64,000 bases of DNA from Pelagibius sp050043265 (GCA_050043265.1 JBHJIR010000015.1:1-64000), one strand, 5' to 3'; counted from the stretch's first letter, positions 1 to 9,031 are shown. The notes: generated by a model not told the origin, from the sequence alone. A program made the numbers and translations.

Positions 1-9
1 TCTCTCGGC

Positions 10-1008
10 TTAACGCTGCAGTGTCTTTTGCAGATAGCGCAGTGTTTCGGCGTCGTTGTAGCAGGGGATGACGAGGCTGAGACGCACCCTGCCCGCGCCC
101 ACGCGCGCGGCCTCCGCCCACCGCGCCGGCAGCTCGGGCACCGCATCCCCGGCCCGCCGTTCGACCGCCGCCGGCGCGAGCGCCAGGTGCTCGGCAACGG
201 AAGTGAAGCGGTAGCGCTCAAGGTAGGAACGGATCGTCCCGGGCATTCGATCGAGATTGCGGTAGTGCCGGAACCGCTGCAGCAGGGTCGCCGCGGCGAT
301 ACGCGGCTGCTGGGCTTCCATCTCCCAGGTGTGGAAGTACAGCACCAGGGGGTCGTCATGGGCCGCAACCCAGTCGCCGACCCGCCGGCGCATCATCCCC
401 TCCGGAAGCTGGCGCAGATAGTTGCCACCGCTCAGCAGCAGCGGCTTCCCCAGCAGAGGCAGCGCCGAGGGCGGCACTTCCCACAGATCGCCGCCCGCCG
501 TGGAACGGCGATGCACCACCGCCTCGCCGGCCGTTGCGCCCCGGTAGCTCGAGTCATAGCTGAACCCGGCTTCCGCGAGGGCGTCCAGCGCCCAGAGATC
601 CCGCGGCCCGATCCAGCCGCGTCCGATCCTGAAGCCGCGCACTGCCTGCCCGCAGGCATCTTCGACGGCACGGCGGGAACGGCGCACGTCGGCGATGAAA
701 TCGTTGCGCGGGAGCTCCCCGATCGCATGGTGAAAATAGCCCTGGCAGGCCACCTCATGTCCGGCGTCGACGATCCGGCGCAGGATCGCCGGATGATTGT
801 CGGCGATCCAGCCGCAGGTGAAGAAGGTGGCGCGGCTGCCGGTCGCTTCCAGCAGCGCCAGAACGATCTCCGCATCGCGCCGCAGATTGGTCTCGAAGCG
901 GCTCCAATACCCACTGGGGATGAAAGAACTGAAAGCACCGACCTGGAAGTAGTCTTCCAGAACCACGGTCAGTATGTGGGGGCGGCCGGCGCCTTCATCG
1001 CAGGTCAT
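10..1008 (-). CDS. Degenerate polysaccharide deacetylase (DUF3473 type) with the start of a GT2 glycosyltransferase domain
   Basis: Residues 1 to about 290 match the XrtA-locus polysaccharide deacetylase family (NodB fold), including LEDYFQV near residue 17 and the late motif YFHTWE. Compared with the intact paralogue at 16987-17889, the motif-1 Asp is Val16 (TVVLED versus TVDVED) and the first His of the HGYxH metal motif is Gln89 (QGYFH). Deacetylase activity is therefore doubtful. From about residue 310 a typical GT2 start appears (SLVIPCYNDAETL), but an in-frame TAA at 10-12 ends the protein after LQR. The rest of a GT2 domain may lie beyond the window edge. The ATG overlaps the stop of the upstream epimerase by 4 bp, so translation is probably coupled. 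It could be an intact pseudoenzyme or the front of a broken bifunctional gene. Confidence 0.8.
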   Translation of the reverse strand: MTCDEGAGRPHILTVVLEDYFQVGAFSSFIPSGYWSRFETNLRRDAEIVLALLEATGSRATFFTCGWIADNHPAILRRIVDAGHEVACQGYFHHAIGELPRNDFIADVRRSRRAVEDACGQAVRGFRIGRGWIGPRDLWALDALAEAGFSYDSSYRGATAGEAVVHRRSTAGGDLWEVPPSALPLLGKPLLLSGGNYLRQLPEGMMRRRVGDWVAAHDDPLVLYFHTWEMEAQQPRIAAATLLQRFRHYRNLDRMPGTIRSYLERYRFTSVAEHLALAPAAVERRAGDAVPELPARWAEAARVGAGRVRLSLVIPCYNDAETLRYLQKTLQR

Positions 1009-2168
1009 GGCGCCAGGCTCGCGCGGCGCGCCGGCAGCGCAAGGAACGCGGTGATGGCGTCGGCGATCCTGGCGGGACTCTGCTCATCGCCGAAGGGGCT
1101 GCGGGTCGCCGCCACCGTGGCGATCCAGCTTTCGAGCGCGGGCCGGTCACCCAGCAGTTCGGCGAACTGGCCCGGCCATTCGCCCGCCATTTTCGCGACG
1201 CCGCAGGCGACGACTTCGGGGCGCTCGGTCTTGCTGCGCAAAATCAGCAACGGCTTGCCCAGGCTGGCGACTTCCTCCTGAACGCCGCCGGAATCGGAAA
1301 CCACCAGCCAGGCCGAGCGCAGCAGATGCAGGAAGGACGGGTAGTCCAGCGGGGCGATCAGGTGGACGCGCTCGACGCCGGCCAGCTCAGCCTCGATGGT
1401 TTGCTTCACGTTCGGATTAAGGTGAACCGGTGCGATCAGCGCGACATCGCGATGGGCCTGCACAAAGGTCCGCACCGCCCGCAGATTTCGCGTCAACACC
1501 GGGCCCAGGCTTTCGCGGCGATGGGTGGTCAGAACGACCGGCTTCAATCCCTCCAGCCGGGCCAGAAGATCGCAAACCTCCGGTCCGGGTCTGCACTGCC
1601 GCAGGGTGTCGTGCAGCGATGCAACAATCGGATTGCCGGTCACGGCAATGCATCTCTCGGCGATCCCCTCGGCCAGCAGGGCGTCGCGATTGCCGCGCGT
1701 GGGCGCGCAATGCAACGCCGTCACCTGCGCGATGAGTCGCCGGTTGTTCTCTTCCGGAAAAGGATTGCCGCGGTCGCCGGTCCGCAGGCCCGCCTCGATA
1801 TGGGCGACGGGGATCCCCCGCATGCTGGCCGCCAGCGCGCCGGCCAGCGCGCTGATCGTATCGCCCTGCACCACCACGAGGTCGGGCGCGCCCCGTTCGA
1901 TCACCGGGTCGAGGGCGGTGATGGCCTTGGCCAACAGGTTGTTCAAGGACTGGCCCGGCGACATGACGTTCAGCCGACAATCCACCGTCATGCCGATCAG
2001 GGGGAGGAAGGCAGGGATCAGGTCCGCCTGCTGCGCGGTCGAGACGACAGTCACCGGCAACTCGCCCCGACTGGCAAGCTCCCGCACTATCGGCGCAATC
2101 TTGATCATCTCCGGCCGTGTACCGGCGACGATCATAACGCCGCCGCCAGCCGATAAGCGGTCGATCAT
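1005..2168 (-). CDS. wecB: UDP-N-acetylglucosamine 2-epimerase (non-hydrolysing)
   Basis: Cytoplasmic enzyme interconverting UDP-GlcNAc and UDP-ManNAc, the first step toward ManNAc-uronate units. The 387-residue protein has the family fold marks: GTRPEMIK at the N-terminus, VQGDT, HIEAGLRTGD, a THRRE motif, and SDSGGVQEE in the C-terminal nucleotide-binding half. The chosen ATG at 2168 places GTRPEM about 16 residues in, as in WecB. A longer reading frame exists upstream but adds residues with no family match. The gene is coupled to the following deacetylase by an ATGA overlap. A second, only distantly similar epimerase lies at 59865-60992, so the locus has two copies of this step. Confidence 0.9.
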   Translation of the reverse strand: MIDRLSAGGGVMIVAGTRPEMIKIAPIVRELASRGELPVTVVSTAQQADLIPAFLPLIGMTVDCRLNVMSPGQSLNNLLAKAITALDPVIERGAPDLVVVQGDTISALAGALAASMRGIPVAHIEAGLRTGDRGNPFPEENNRRLIAQVTALHCAPTRGNRDALLAEGIAERCIAVTGNPIVASLHDTLRQCRPGPEVCDLLARLEGLKPVVLTTHRRESLGPVLTRNLRAVRTFVQAHRDVALIAPVHLNPNVKQTIEAELAGVERVHLIAPLDYPSFLHLLRSAWLVVSDSGGVQEEVASLGKPLLILRSKTERPEVVACGVAKMAGEWPGQFAELLGDRPALESWIATVAATRSPFGDEQSPARIADAITAFLALPARRASLAP

Positions 2169-2384
2169 AAATTCTCTGACCCGAAACTCTGAAGCCCACG
2201 TGGAATATACCCGCATTGAGGCAAACCATGAAGCACGCACACGACCAGTGCCGCGGGCAGCCGGTTGCAAGAGGGCGCCGCTTCTTTGAATTCGAGGGAA
2301 TCGCTAGGCCGGTTTGGTTAATCCGGATGCGCGCCGTTAACCACGCTGCAGTGCGGGAACACCTTCGCGGGATGGAGAAATGCC

Positions 2385-3803
2385 TTAGCCCGGAACGTCC
2401 GTCGGCGGCAGGTCCAGTGCGCTGATGCGCAGCTCGTCCCTTACCCGCTCCACAAGCTTTCGCAGGCCCGCCGCATCGGGCGCCTCGCAGCGAACCACGA
2501 GAATGTCCTGGGTATTCGAGGCTCGCAGCAACCACCAGCCGCCGCCCTGCATCACGCGGATACCATCGATATCATTCACAGCATCGCCGGCGGCGCGCAC
2601 ACGTGCCTTGATTTCCTCGACCACCGCACGCTTGCGGTGCTCCGGACAGGGCACGCGAATCTCCGGTGTGTTTACTACCGGAGGCAGTGAATCCCTGAAA
2701 TCGGCAAGGCTCTCGTTCGACGTCTGCAGGATCGAGAGCAGGCGCACGGCGGCATAGAGCGCATCGTCGTAGCCGTAGTAGCCGTCCGCGAAGAAGAGAT
2801 GCGCACTCATCTCTCCAGCCAGCGGCGACCCGCGCTTTTTCATTTCCGACTTGATGAGAGAGTGTCCGGTGTTCCACATCAGCGGCACACCGCCGGCCGC
2901 GGCGATGCCGTCGAACAGAACCTGGCTGCACTTCACGTCGGCGATGATCGTCGCCCCCGGCAGACGCTTCAACACATCGCGCGCCAGCAGCAGCAGGATC
3001 TGATCGCCCCACAGGATGCGCGCTTTGGAATCGACGATGCCCAGCCGGTCGCCGTCGCCGTCGAAGGCGATCCCCAGGTCGCAGTTCTCGGCCAGGACGA
3101 CGGCCTGAAGCTGCTTCAGGTTCTCCGGCACCGTGGGGTCGGCATGGTGGCTCGGAAAGTCCCCGTCGATTTCTTCGTTGAGCAGAAAATGCTCGCCAGG
3201 CAGCCGGGCCGTGAGGGCGGCCATCGCCTCGCCCATCGCCCCGTTGCCGGCATCCCAGGCGACCTTCAGGCGCCGGCTGCCGTGGACGTCGGCGAACACG
3301 CGCTCGACATAGGCGTCCAGGATCGAGGCTTGCCCGACCTTGCCGCGGCCGTGTTCGAAGTCGCCCGCGGCGGCCATCCGGCCGAGCTCCTGGATATCCT
3401 CGCCGAAAAAGGGGGCCTGGTTCAACGTCAGCTTGGAGCCATTGTAGTCGGGCGGATTGTGCGATCCGGTCACCATGACCCCACCGTCGCCGGGCCGACC
3501 ATCGAAATTCAGGGTGTGCGCGGCGAAGTACAGCATCGGCGTCGGCCCCCGCCCGATATCGACGACATCGACACCGCTGCCGGCAAGCCCGGCAATGAGG
3601 GCCTCTGCCAGCATCGGCGAGGAGTGCCGTCCGTCGTAAGCGACGGCAATCGACCGGGCGCCCCGGCGCCGGGCGAGCGACCCGAATGCCCGGCCCAGGG
3701 CCTCCGCGTCACGCGCGCCCAGGGTCTGCCCGACCACGCCCCGGATATCGTACTCGCGCAGCAGGGTCTGATCGAAGGCATGGGACAGGTTCTGGGGCAT
3801 CAT
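2385..3803 (-). CDS. Phosphomannomutase/phosphoglucomutase
   Basis: A 472-residue alpha-D-phosphohexomutase of the AlgC/ManB type, interconverting hexose 6-phosphate and 1-phosphate for GDP-mannose or UDP-glucose supply. The four hallmark motifs are in order: catalytic phosphoserine loop TGSHNP (near residue 117), metal loop DGDGDR (near 248), sugar-specificity loop GEMSAH (near 330) and phosphate-binding RASNTQ (near 430). The length is normal for the family. Together with the GDP-mannose 6-dehydrogenase at 50217-51533 it suggests GDP-mannuronate synthesis. It is separated by about 215 bp from the epimerase downstream. Specificity between mannose and glucose cannot be told from sequence. Confidence 0.93.
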   Translation of the reverse strand: MMPQNLSHAFDQTLLREYDIRGVVGQTLGARDAEALGRAFGSLARRRGARSIAVAYDGRHSSPMLAEALIAGLAGSGVDVVDIGRGPTPMLYFAAHTLNFDGRPGDGGVMVTGSHNPPDYNGSKLTLNQAPFFGEDIQELGRMAAAGDFEHGRGKVGQASILDAYVERVFADVHGSRRLKVAWDAGNGAMGEAMAALTARLPGEHFLLNEEIDGDFPSHHADPTVPENLKQLQAVVLAENCDLGIAFDGDGDRLGIVDSKARILWGDQILLLLARDVLKRLPGATIIADVKCSQVLFDGIAAAGGVPLMWNTGHSLIKSEMKKRGSPLAGEMSAHLFFADGYYGYDDALYAAVRLLSILQTSNESLADFRDSLPPVVNTPEIRVPCPEHRKRAVVEEIKARVRAAGDAVNDIDGIRVMQGGGWWLLRASNTQDILVVRCEAPDAAGLRKLVERVRDELRISALDLPPTDVPG

Positions 3804-3921
3804 TCACCGTATTGCGGCAACCGATCGCCGGCACGGCGCGGTCGCGGTTCGAGGTCGGGCTTCTTATAGACCACCGGGCCGCGGCGAAGAAAGACGGGTC
3901 CGCACCGCTGCCATCCGGGTT

Positions 3922-4713
3922 TCATGCGTCAGTATCGGCAGCATCGCCTGCCGCCGGCCGCGCCGGCGGGGTCGCCATTGCGGCCGGCTGGCGGATTTCC
4001 ACTTCGGCCCGCCGCGTCAGGGCGTCGGGAAGCAGCAGGGTCCAGAGCAGCGACGGCGGCAGCGCCAGGCCCTGGTCCGACTGCGGCCACTGCAGCGCAG
4101 AGGCCAACCGCGCGATTTCGGCGGCATAGGCGACAAACCGGGGGATGGCCTGCAGCGACCGCGGGATCAGGTCCTGGCGAAGCTGAATTCTGCCGTAGAC
4201 GGCGGCCGCCCAAAAATGACAAGTCGCGCGGTAGACGTCATAAGCGGCAAGGATCTCCGCCACCCCGGGCGGCGGCAGAGCCGCGACCGGACGGATCGCG
4301 TGTTCCTCGGCCATTGCCTGCTCGCACTTGACCGCCAGTTCGACGGCAAGGTCGAGCACTGCCGAGGCCTCGCCCGGGCGGCCGACGGCGTTCACCTGGG
4401 CCATCGCCAGGCACAACGCGCCGGCGAGAAAACCGCGGCTTTGATGCGCCACCACCTCCGCCCAGAGATCGGCGGCATAGCCGTCCACCTGCGCGGGCTG
4501 GCGCGGCTGATGGCGCAGCACCGTCATGTGGCTGGGATGCCGGCGCATCATGCTCTCCCGACCGCGCGGGTCGCCGGGATAGCACATCACCGCCAGCACT
4601 TTCACCAGTGCCAGCGGATCCAGAGCATCGTTTCGGAATCGCAGGTCCGCGCGCGGCAAAGAACTTCCCCCAAAAGCAACGCCCTGCTTATCCCACGGCG
4701 ATCCGGCTTGCAC
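3922..4713 (-). CDS. Conserved-looking hypothetical protein
   Basis: An open frame of 263 codons from a GTG at 4713. A TTG at 4659, preceded by a strong GGGGGAAG Shine-Dalgarno-like sequence, is the likelier start (245 residues). The protein is mainly helical, rich in Ala and Leu, with no signal peptide, membrane segment or motif I recognise. The C-terminal 25 residues are low-complexity (Ala/Pro). It lies upstream of the phosphomannomutase on the same strand and divergent from the phosphatase gene. Function unknown. Confidence 0.6.
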   Translation of the reverse strand: MQAGSPWDKQGVAFGGSSLPRADLRFRNDALDPLALVKVLAVMCYPGDPRGRESMMRRHPSHMTVLRHQPRQPAQVDGYAADLWAEVVAHQSRGFLAGALCLAMAQVNAVGRPGEASAVLDLAVELAVKCEQAMAEEHAIRPVAALPPPGVAEILAAYDVYRATCHFWAAAVYGRIQLRQDLIPRSLQAIPRFVAYAAEIARLASALQWPQSDQGLALPPSLLWTLLLPDALTRRAEVEIRQPAAMATPPARPAAGDAADTDA

Positions 4714-4771
4714 CTAAGCTTGTATGATTCCAGAGTGTCGCCAGCGAGCTTGCCACGATTTCGGAGGACGC

Positions 4772-5527
4772 ATGCACCTGATCTCTTGGCTTGCCGGGCC
4801 GCGGGGAAGCATCCCCGAAGATCAGATTGTCTACGCCATCGGCGACATCCACGGACGCGACGACCTGCTGAGCCGGCTTCACGACACGATCCAGCAGGAT
4901 CTCGACGAGAAGGCGCAGGGACGTCGTGGACTGGTGATTTATCTGGGTGACTACGTCGACCGTGGCCCCGACAGCAAAGCCGTCATCGACCGCCTGCTCG
5001 ACCGGCCTGTGCGGGGCGCCGACCAGGTGTTCCTGAAGGGCAATCACGAGGACGCCATGCTCCGGTTTCTCGACGGCGAGACCGGTGGTGGCGACTGGTT
5101 GCAGTTCGGCGGCGGCGCCACCGCCAAGAGCTACGGCGTTTCGCTGAAAGGGCCGGACAATCGGGCGCTCGATCCGGATGTCACCCGCGGCGCGCTCGGC
5201 ACCGCCCTGCCCGGCCGCCACCTGTCGTTCCTGCGTGGCCTCGCGCTGCGGCACGAAGTCGGCGACTACTTTTTCGTGCACGCGGGGATCCGCCCCGGAT
5301 GCCCCCTGGATCAGCAGAGTCCGGCCGACCTGCTGTGGATCCGCAGCGCGTTTCTCCGATCCCGGCGCCGGCACGGCAAGATCATCGTGCACGGCCATGC
5401 GTCCGGCCGCGACGTCGTCGTCAAAAGCAACCGTATCTGTGTCGATACGATGGCCTATGCGACCGACTGTCTGTCGTGCGTCGTCCTGGAAGGGGCATCG
5501 CACCGCTTCCTTCGCGCCGAGATCTGA
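4772..5527 (+). CDS. PPP-family serine/threonine phosphatase (metallophosphoesterase)
   Basis: A 251-residue calcineurin-like phosphoesterase with the signature motifs of the bacterial PPP family: GDIHGR, GDYVDRG and KGNHE, then later metal-binding His residues in VHAG and IVHGH. Related enzymes (PrpA, ApaH-like) remove phosphate from phosphoproteins or dinucleoside polyphosphates. The start at 4772 is chosen because GGAGG at 4763-4767 stands 4 bases before this ATG, whereas the earlier ATG at 4724 has no ribosome site and adds an unmatched stretch. The gene stands alone and its substrate is unknown. A link to exopolysaccharide regulation is possible from location only. Confidence 0.88.
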   Translation: MHLISWLAGPRGSIPEDQIVYAIGDIHGRDDLLSRLHDTIQQDLDEKAQGRRGLVIYLGDYVDRGPDSKAVIDRLLDRPVRGADQVFLKGNHEDAMLRFLDGETGGGDWLQFGGGATAKSYGVSLKGPDNRALDPDVTRGALGTALPGRHLSFLRGLALRHEVGDYFFVHAGIRPGCPLDQQSPADLLWIRSAFLRSRRRHGKIIVHGHASGRDVVVKSNRICVDTMAYATDCLSCVVLEGASHRFLRAEI

Positions 5528-5623
5528 CACCCCTGACCAGACCGCCACCGCTTCCCCCACTCCGTTGACACCGCGGCCGCCGCAGCCGGTTCACCCGGCG
5601 GCTCCCGAAGCGGCAGGCTGTCG

Positions 5624-6547
5624 TCAGTTGACCGCTTCGACCCCCGTCGACACAAACGGTGACTGCCCCAGCATCTTGCGCACCTGATTGGCCTTCGCGC
5701 GCAGTTCGTCGACGCTGAGTTCGCGCCGTCCATCCAGTCGGAACCGACCCTCGCTGATACGCACGACCGAATAGTCACGGCTCCTGAGGAACTGGATAAT
5801 CGAGTCGACGCTCATTTCTTCAACGGGCGTCCTGTCTTCAACAGGCGTCCTGATTGCTTTGCCCTTCGGCACGCCGGTACGCGCGGCCATCCCGCCGCCG
5901 TCGTTTACGGCGCGCACCGGTCCCGGCCGGCGTCTGCTGAGCGCTCGCGACATGCAGAAGCGGTCCAGCTTGAACTCGGTGGCCTCGGCGCCCTTGGGCG
6001 CGCCGGATAAGTCATGCCCGGCATCGCCCGGGGCAGCCGCGGAACGCTTGTCGGCGCCGTCCCCCTGATCATCGCGCTGCGGCGCCACTCGATCGTCGCG
6101 CTGCGGCGCAAGCGCCGGCTTTGCCGCGGCCTTCGGCTGTGGCGCTCGTTTGGCGAGCCCCAGCGCGCGTGCCCGGCAGTAAAGGCTGGGAGTCGTCCTT
6201 TCCAGGATTTCGGCGATTTCATCGAGCGAGGCAGACGAGTGCCACATCGTCTTGAGGGCCGCGTCGTCGTCTTCGCTCCAGCGGCGCTTGGTGCCGCCGC
6301 TGCCGTAGGGACCGGACACGGAACCCGCGTCCGGCGCCGGCGGCCTGCCCTGGGCGACAACCGCCTCAACGGCGGCGCCGTCGTCGGCCGCCAGGCCCTC
6401 GCCCGCCTCTGGGGTTTCCACCGGCCCCTCGAGGACAAAGCGCTCCATTTCAACCGCCATCGCGAAGGCGGCCGCCAAATCAGATTGCTTGGTGAGGGCG
6501 ACGAAAAGGAGCTCTTTTCGCAAAGCCTGATCTGCTGTGAGCTGCAT
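5624..6547 (-). CDS. SANT/Myb-like DNA-binding protein, probable regulator
   Basis: A 307-residue protein. Residues about 88-135 (KRRWSEDDDAALKTMW... IAEILERTTPSLYCRARALGL) resemble a SANT/Myb-like or GcrA-like helix-turn-helix with its spaced Trp residues. The middle is disordered with short internal duplications (APQRDD twice, TPVED/TPVEE). The C-terminal 70 residues form a separate small domain (SVDSIIQFLRSRDYSVVRI...). There is a good GGGAGAG ribosome site before the ATG. The upstream region contains a 7-bp-arm inverted repeat at 6600-6626 that could be an operator. Targets are unknown. Regulation of nearby exopolysaccharide genes is a guess. Confidence 0.7.
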   Translation of the reverse strand: MQLTADQALRKELLFVALTKQSDLAAAFAMAVEMERFVLEGPVETPEAGEGLAADDGAAVEAVVAQGRPPAPDAGSVSGPYGSGGTKRRWSEDDDAALKTMWHSSASLDEIAEILERTTPSLYCRARALGLAKRAPQPKAAAKPALAPQRDDRVAPQRDDQGDGADKRSAAAPGDAGHDLSGAPKGAEATEFKLDRFCMSRALSRRRPGPVRAVNDGGGMAARTGVPKGKAIRTPVEDRTPVEEMSVDSIIQFLRSRDYSVVRISEGRFRLDGRRELSVDELRAKANQVRKMLGQSPFVSTGVEAVN

Positions 6548-6599
6548 GGCGTCTCTCCCGCGGTCAGGGTTACCAAAGCCTTAACCCGGCGCAAGTTAT

Positions 6600-6626
6600 G
6601 TCAATTTTAGGGCCAAATCAATTGAC
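6600..6626. promoter_or_regulatory. Inverted repeat, possible operator
   Basis: GTCAATT at 6600-6606 and AATTGAC at 6620-6626 form perfect 7-bp arms separated by 13 bases, about 55 bp upstream of the SANT-like gene start. Position and symmetry fit an operator for a dimeric regulator, possibly autoregulation. No experimental support. Confidence 0.35.
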
Positions 6627-6952
6627 CGTAGTCAGGTTAACTATAGATCGACACCATTTGGGCAAATCACATACACATAGCTATGTCTTTTCGTCTAAAT
6701 TATTTGCCTGCGAACACTATCGTTCGGACCGGCGCGACCCTGCCGGCCTGCCCCCCGGGGGACCGGTCCCGCTCCGCACAGACCCTAGATAGACGATAAT
6801 GATGACCCTTTGATGCCGGTGCACGGCGGCATAAGGGGCAGTGGGCAGCCCCGGCGGAGGGCCCTCATAGCCCGATTGGGCTGAGGCCGACGAAATCTCA
6901 GGCCTCTGGCCTCTCAGGCCTCTGGGCTCTCAGGCCTCAGGCCTCAGGCCTC
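6627..6952. repeat. Intergenic region ending in a TCAGGCCTC repeat cluster
   Basis: No gene is supported here. The last 55 bases hold five copies of TCAGGCCTC, beginning at 6898, 6914, 6930, 6937 and 6944. The first three are spaced 16 bp apart and the last three 7 bp apart. The array ends directly at the stop codon of the OPX-barrel gene, so it forms the 3' end of that message. The unit contains the palindrome AGGCCT, so copies could pair with one another. The rest of the region (6627-6890) shows no recognised element. Confidence 0.6.
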
Positions 6953-9031
6953 TCAGAAGGAAAACGACAGTCCGAGAGTGACGGCGTTTTCGTAGAATGA
7001 TTCGTCGCTGTCGGTGGAATCCTGCGCTTGGAAGCTGTAGCGCAGCGACGCACTGGCAGACGTCGACAGCCGGTACGACAGGCCCATGTCGAAGCTATAG
7101 GTGTCGTCGGTCCGGTCGTCCTCCTGGAACTCGCTGCGCTCGTAGCTGGCGCTGCTGGACATGTTCAGCCCCTGTCTCAGACTGCGCGACCAGCTCAGGC
7201 TGGCATCATAGAAATCCTCGTCGTCTTCGGACTCGCCCCTGCTGGTCCCCGCCGAGCCCGTCAGGGCAAAGGTGTTGCGGCCGCTGGTGTGATCGGCGCC
7301 GAAGCGCAGCGTACGGGTGCGGGTCGTCCCGTTGTTAAACGAAAAGGGATCGTTGTCGCCGGCAAACCCCTGCTGCGTATCGCCGTCGATCAGTTCGTCG
7401 GTGTCAGGGTCCACGGTCAACCGCGACAGATTGGAGATCGCCCGCTGCTGAGAGGTTTCCAACGCCTCCGAATAGCTGGCGTTGATCGACGTCCTGGGCC
7501 CGACCTGGTAGTTCAACGACGCATCGAGGTTCTCGTCATCGTCGCGCCGCCCGAAAGTAGCCTCCAGGCTCAGATCGGGATTGGGGTTCCAGGCAAAACC
7601 GCCGCGCCAGGTGAGCCCGTCGAAGTTGCCGTCGTCGTCTCCATCGCCGTCGCGGTGTTCGAAACCGAGCGCGCCGATCAGCGAAAACCCCTGCCACAAA
7701 GGATAGGTCACGTCGAAATCGGTCGAGGCGGATTCGATATCGCTACCCCCGCTGCGCACCTCTTCCGTGACCGAATTCGTCCAGGTCCAGTTGAAGAAGG
7801 AAAAATCCTGCCCGCTGCTGACCGTCAGGCTACCTTCGTGGCTGTAGACGTCCTGCGCGTCTCCGGTGCCGTCGCTGCTGTTGCCGGAATCGATCAGAAC
7901 CGGGCTGAAGCTGTAACGCCACTGCGCGTCGGCAAAGTCGCCCAGGCGGTGCACCAGATAAGGACTGGCCGTCAGCGCGGCGACCACATCACGGTTCGAC
8001 GTGCTGGCACCGGATGCCGAGGACGAATCCCGCGAGTCCAGCAACTGGCGGCTGATCGAGGCATCCAGATCGAAGAACAAGACATCCTTCAACACTTCCG
8101 TCGTGGACGTCCCGGCAATGCTCGGGTCAATCGAAAAGCCTTCGTCGTTACCGCCGATCTGATGAACGCCGGACAGGTTCCCGTTGAACCCCATGGAGAC
8201 GCGGGCGGTCTCGCCCGAAATCGACAAGGTCGGTCCGGCGCGCGAGATCAGTCCGGCTTCCCGCTCTCCACTGGGCCCCTGGTCGATGTTGTCGCTGAAC
8301 GTCTCGCTCCCCGATACGCCGGAGGAGACACGCCATGCGCCGTCCAGAAAGCCTTCCGGGATGATGATGACGTCGCCTGGCAGCAGGGCAACGTTGGCGC
8401 TTGAATCGCCATCGCGCACCAGGTCGGCGAGCCGCAGCGGAATCCGCTCCGGATCGCCCCCCGGAGCGCCCCCCGGATCGCCGGGCGTCTGGCGCAGGAT
8501 GACCGCGCCGTTGCCGTCCGCCTGACGCGACAGTCCACCGCTCGCGATGACCGCGTCCAGCGCCGTCATGCCGCTGCGGTAGGGCAAGGTGCTGGGTTTG
8601 CCCGCCTCTCCGAGAATCCTCACCTGCTGACGCGGATCCCCCAGACCGGCGATGACGGTAACCGTGACCAACGGGTCCTGCAGATATTCGGCGAGCTGTG
8701 CCTCGATCTCGTCTGCCAGGTCCATCGGTTTCTTGCCGGCCGCGACCAGGTCGTCGACCAAGGGCATGGAGATGCGGCCATCCGGCCGAACGGTGACCGA
8801 GGTCGACAGTTCGCCCTGACGCCAGACAACGATGTCGAGCGTATCGCCCGGGCCGATGAGATAGGTCGGCGGCTCGTCGCCCGCCGCAGCGAGCGCCGGC
8901 TGGAACGATCCGGCCAGCAGCCAGCCGCCCAGAACGACGGCGAGCCAGAACAGCCGGGTCCAGACGACTGGACACCGCCGGTTCCACGCTTTCCCCAACC
9001 GATGAGTGGATCCCGACACCACAGCCCCCAA
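6953..9031 (-). CDS. Polysaccharide export (OPX) protein fused to an outer-membrane beta-barrel
   Basis: A 692-residue exported protein. After a signal peptide ending near ALA-AAG, residues about 55-240 carry a polysaccharide export domain (YLIGPGDTLDIVVW, PDGRISMPLVDDL) followed by an SLBB-like segment (QVRILGEAGKPSTLPYRSGMT... PGDVIIIPEGF). From about 250 to the end it has amphipathic strands rich in Ser, Asp and aromatic residues and ends in SFSF, a terminal Phe typical of BAM-inserted barrels. That half resembles the PEP-CTERM-associated outer-membrane family TIGR03016. No lipobox Cys is seen, unlike Wza. The start is a TTG with GGGGGAAG upstream. It probably forms the outer-membrane exit for the exopolysaccharide. 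A sigma-54-like promoter lies at 9119-9134. Confidence 0.85.
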   Translation of the reverse strand: MGAVVSGSTHRLGKAWNRRCPVVWTRLFWLAVVLGGWLLAGSFQPALAAAGDEPPTYLIGPGDTLDIVVWRQGELSTSVTVRPDGRISMPLVDDLVAAGKKPMDLADEIEAQLAEYLQDPLVTVTVIAGLGDPRQQVRILGEAGKPSTLPYRSGMTALDAVIASGGLSRQADGNGAVILRQTPGDPGGAPGGDPERIPLRLADLVRDGDSSANVALLPGDVIIIPEGFLDGAWRVSSGVSGSETFSDNIDQGPSGEREAGLISRAGPTLSISGETARVSMGFNGNLSGVHQIGGNDEGFSIDPSIAGTSTTEVLKDVLFFDLDASISRQLLDSRDSSSASGASTSNRDVVAALTASPYLVHRLGDFADAQWRYSFSPVLIDSGNSSDGTGDAQDVYSHEGSLTVSSGQDFSFFNWTWTNSVTEEVRSGGSDIESASTDFDVTYPLWQGFSLIGALGFEHRDGDGDDDGNFDGLTWRGGFAWNPNPDLSLEATFGRRDDDENLDASLNYQVGPRTSINASYSEALETSQQRAISNLSRLTVDPDTDELIDGDTQQGFAGDNDPFSFNNGTTRTRTLRFGADHTSGRNTFALTGSAGTSRGESEDDEDFYDASLSWSRSLRQGLNMSSSASYERSEFQEDDRTDDTYSFDMGLSYRLSTSASASLRYSFQAQDSTDSDESFYENAVTLGLSFSF

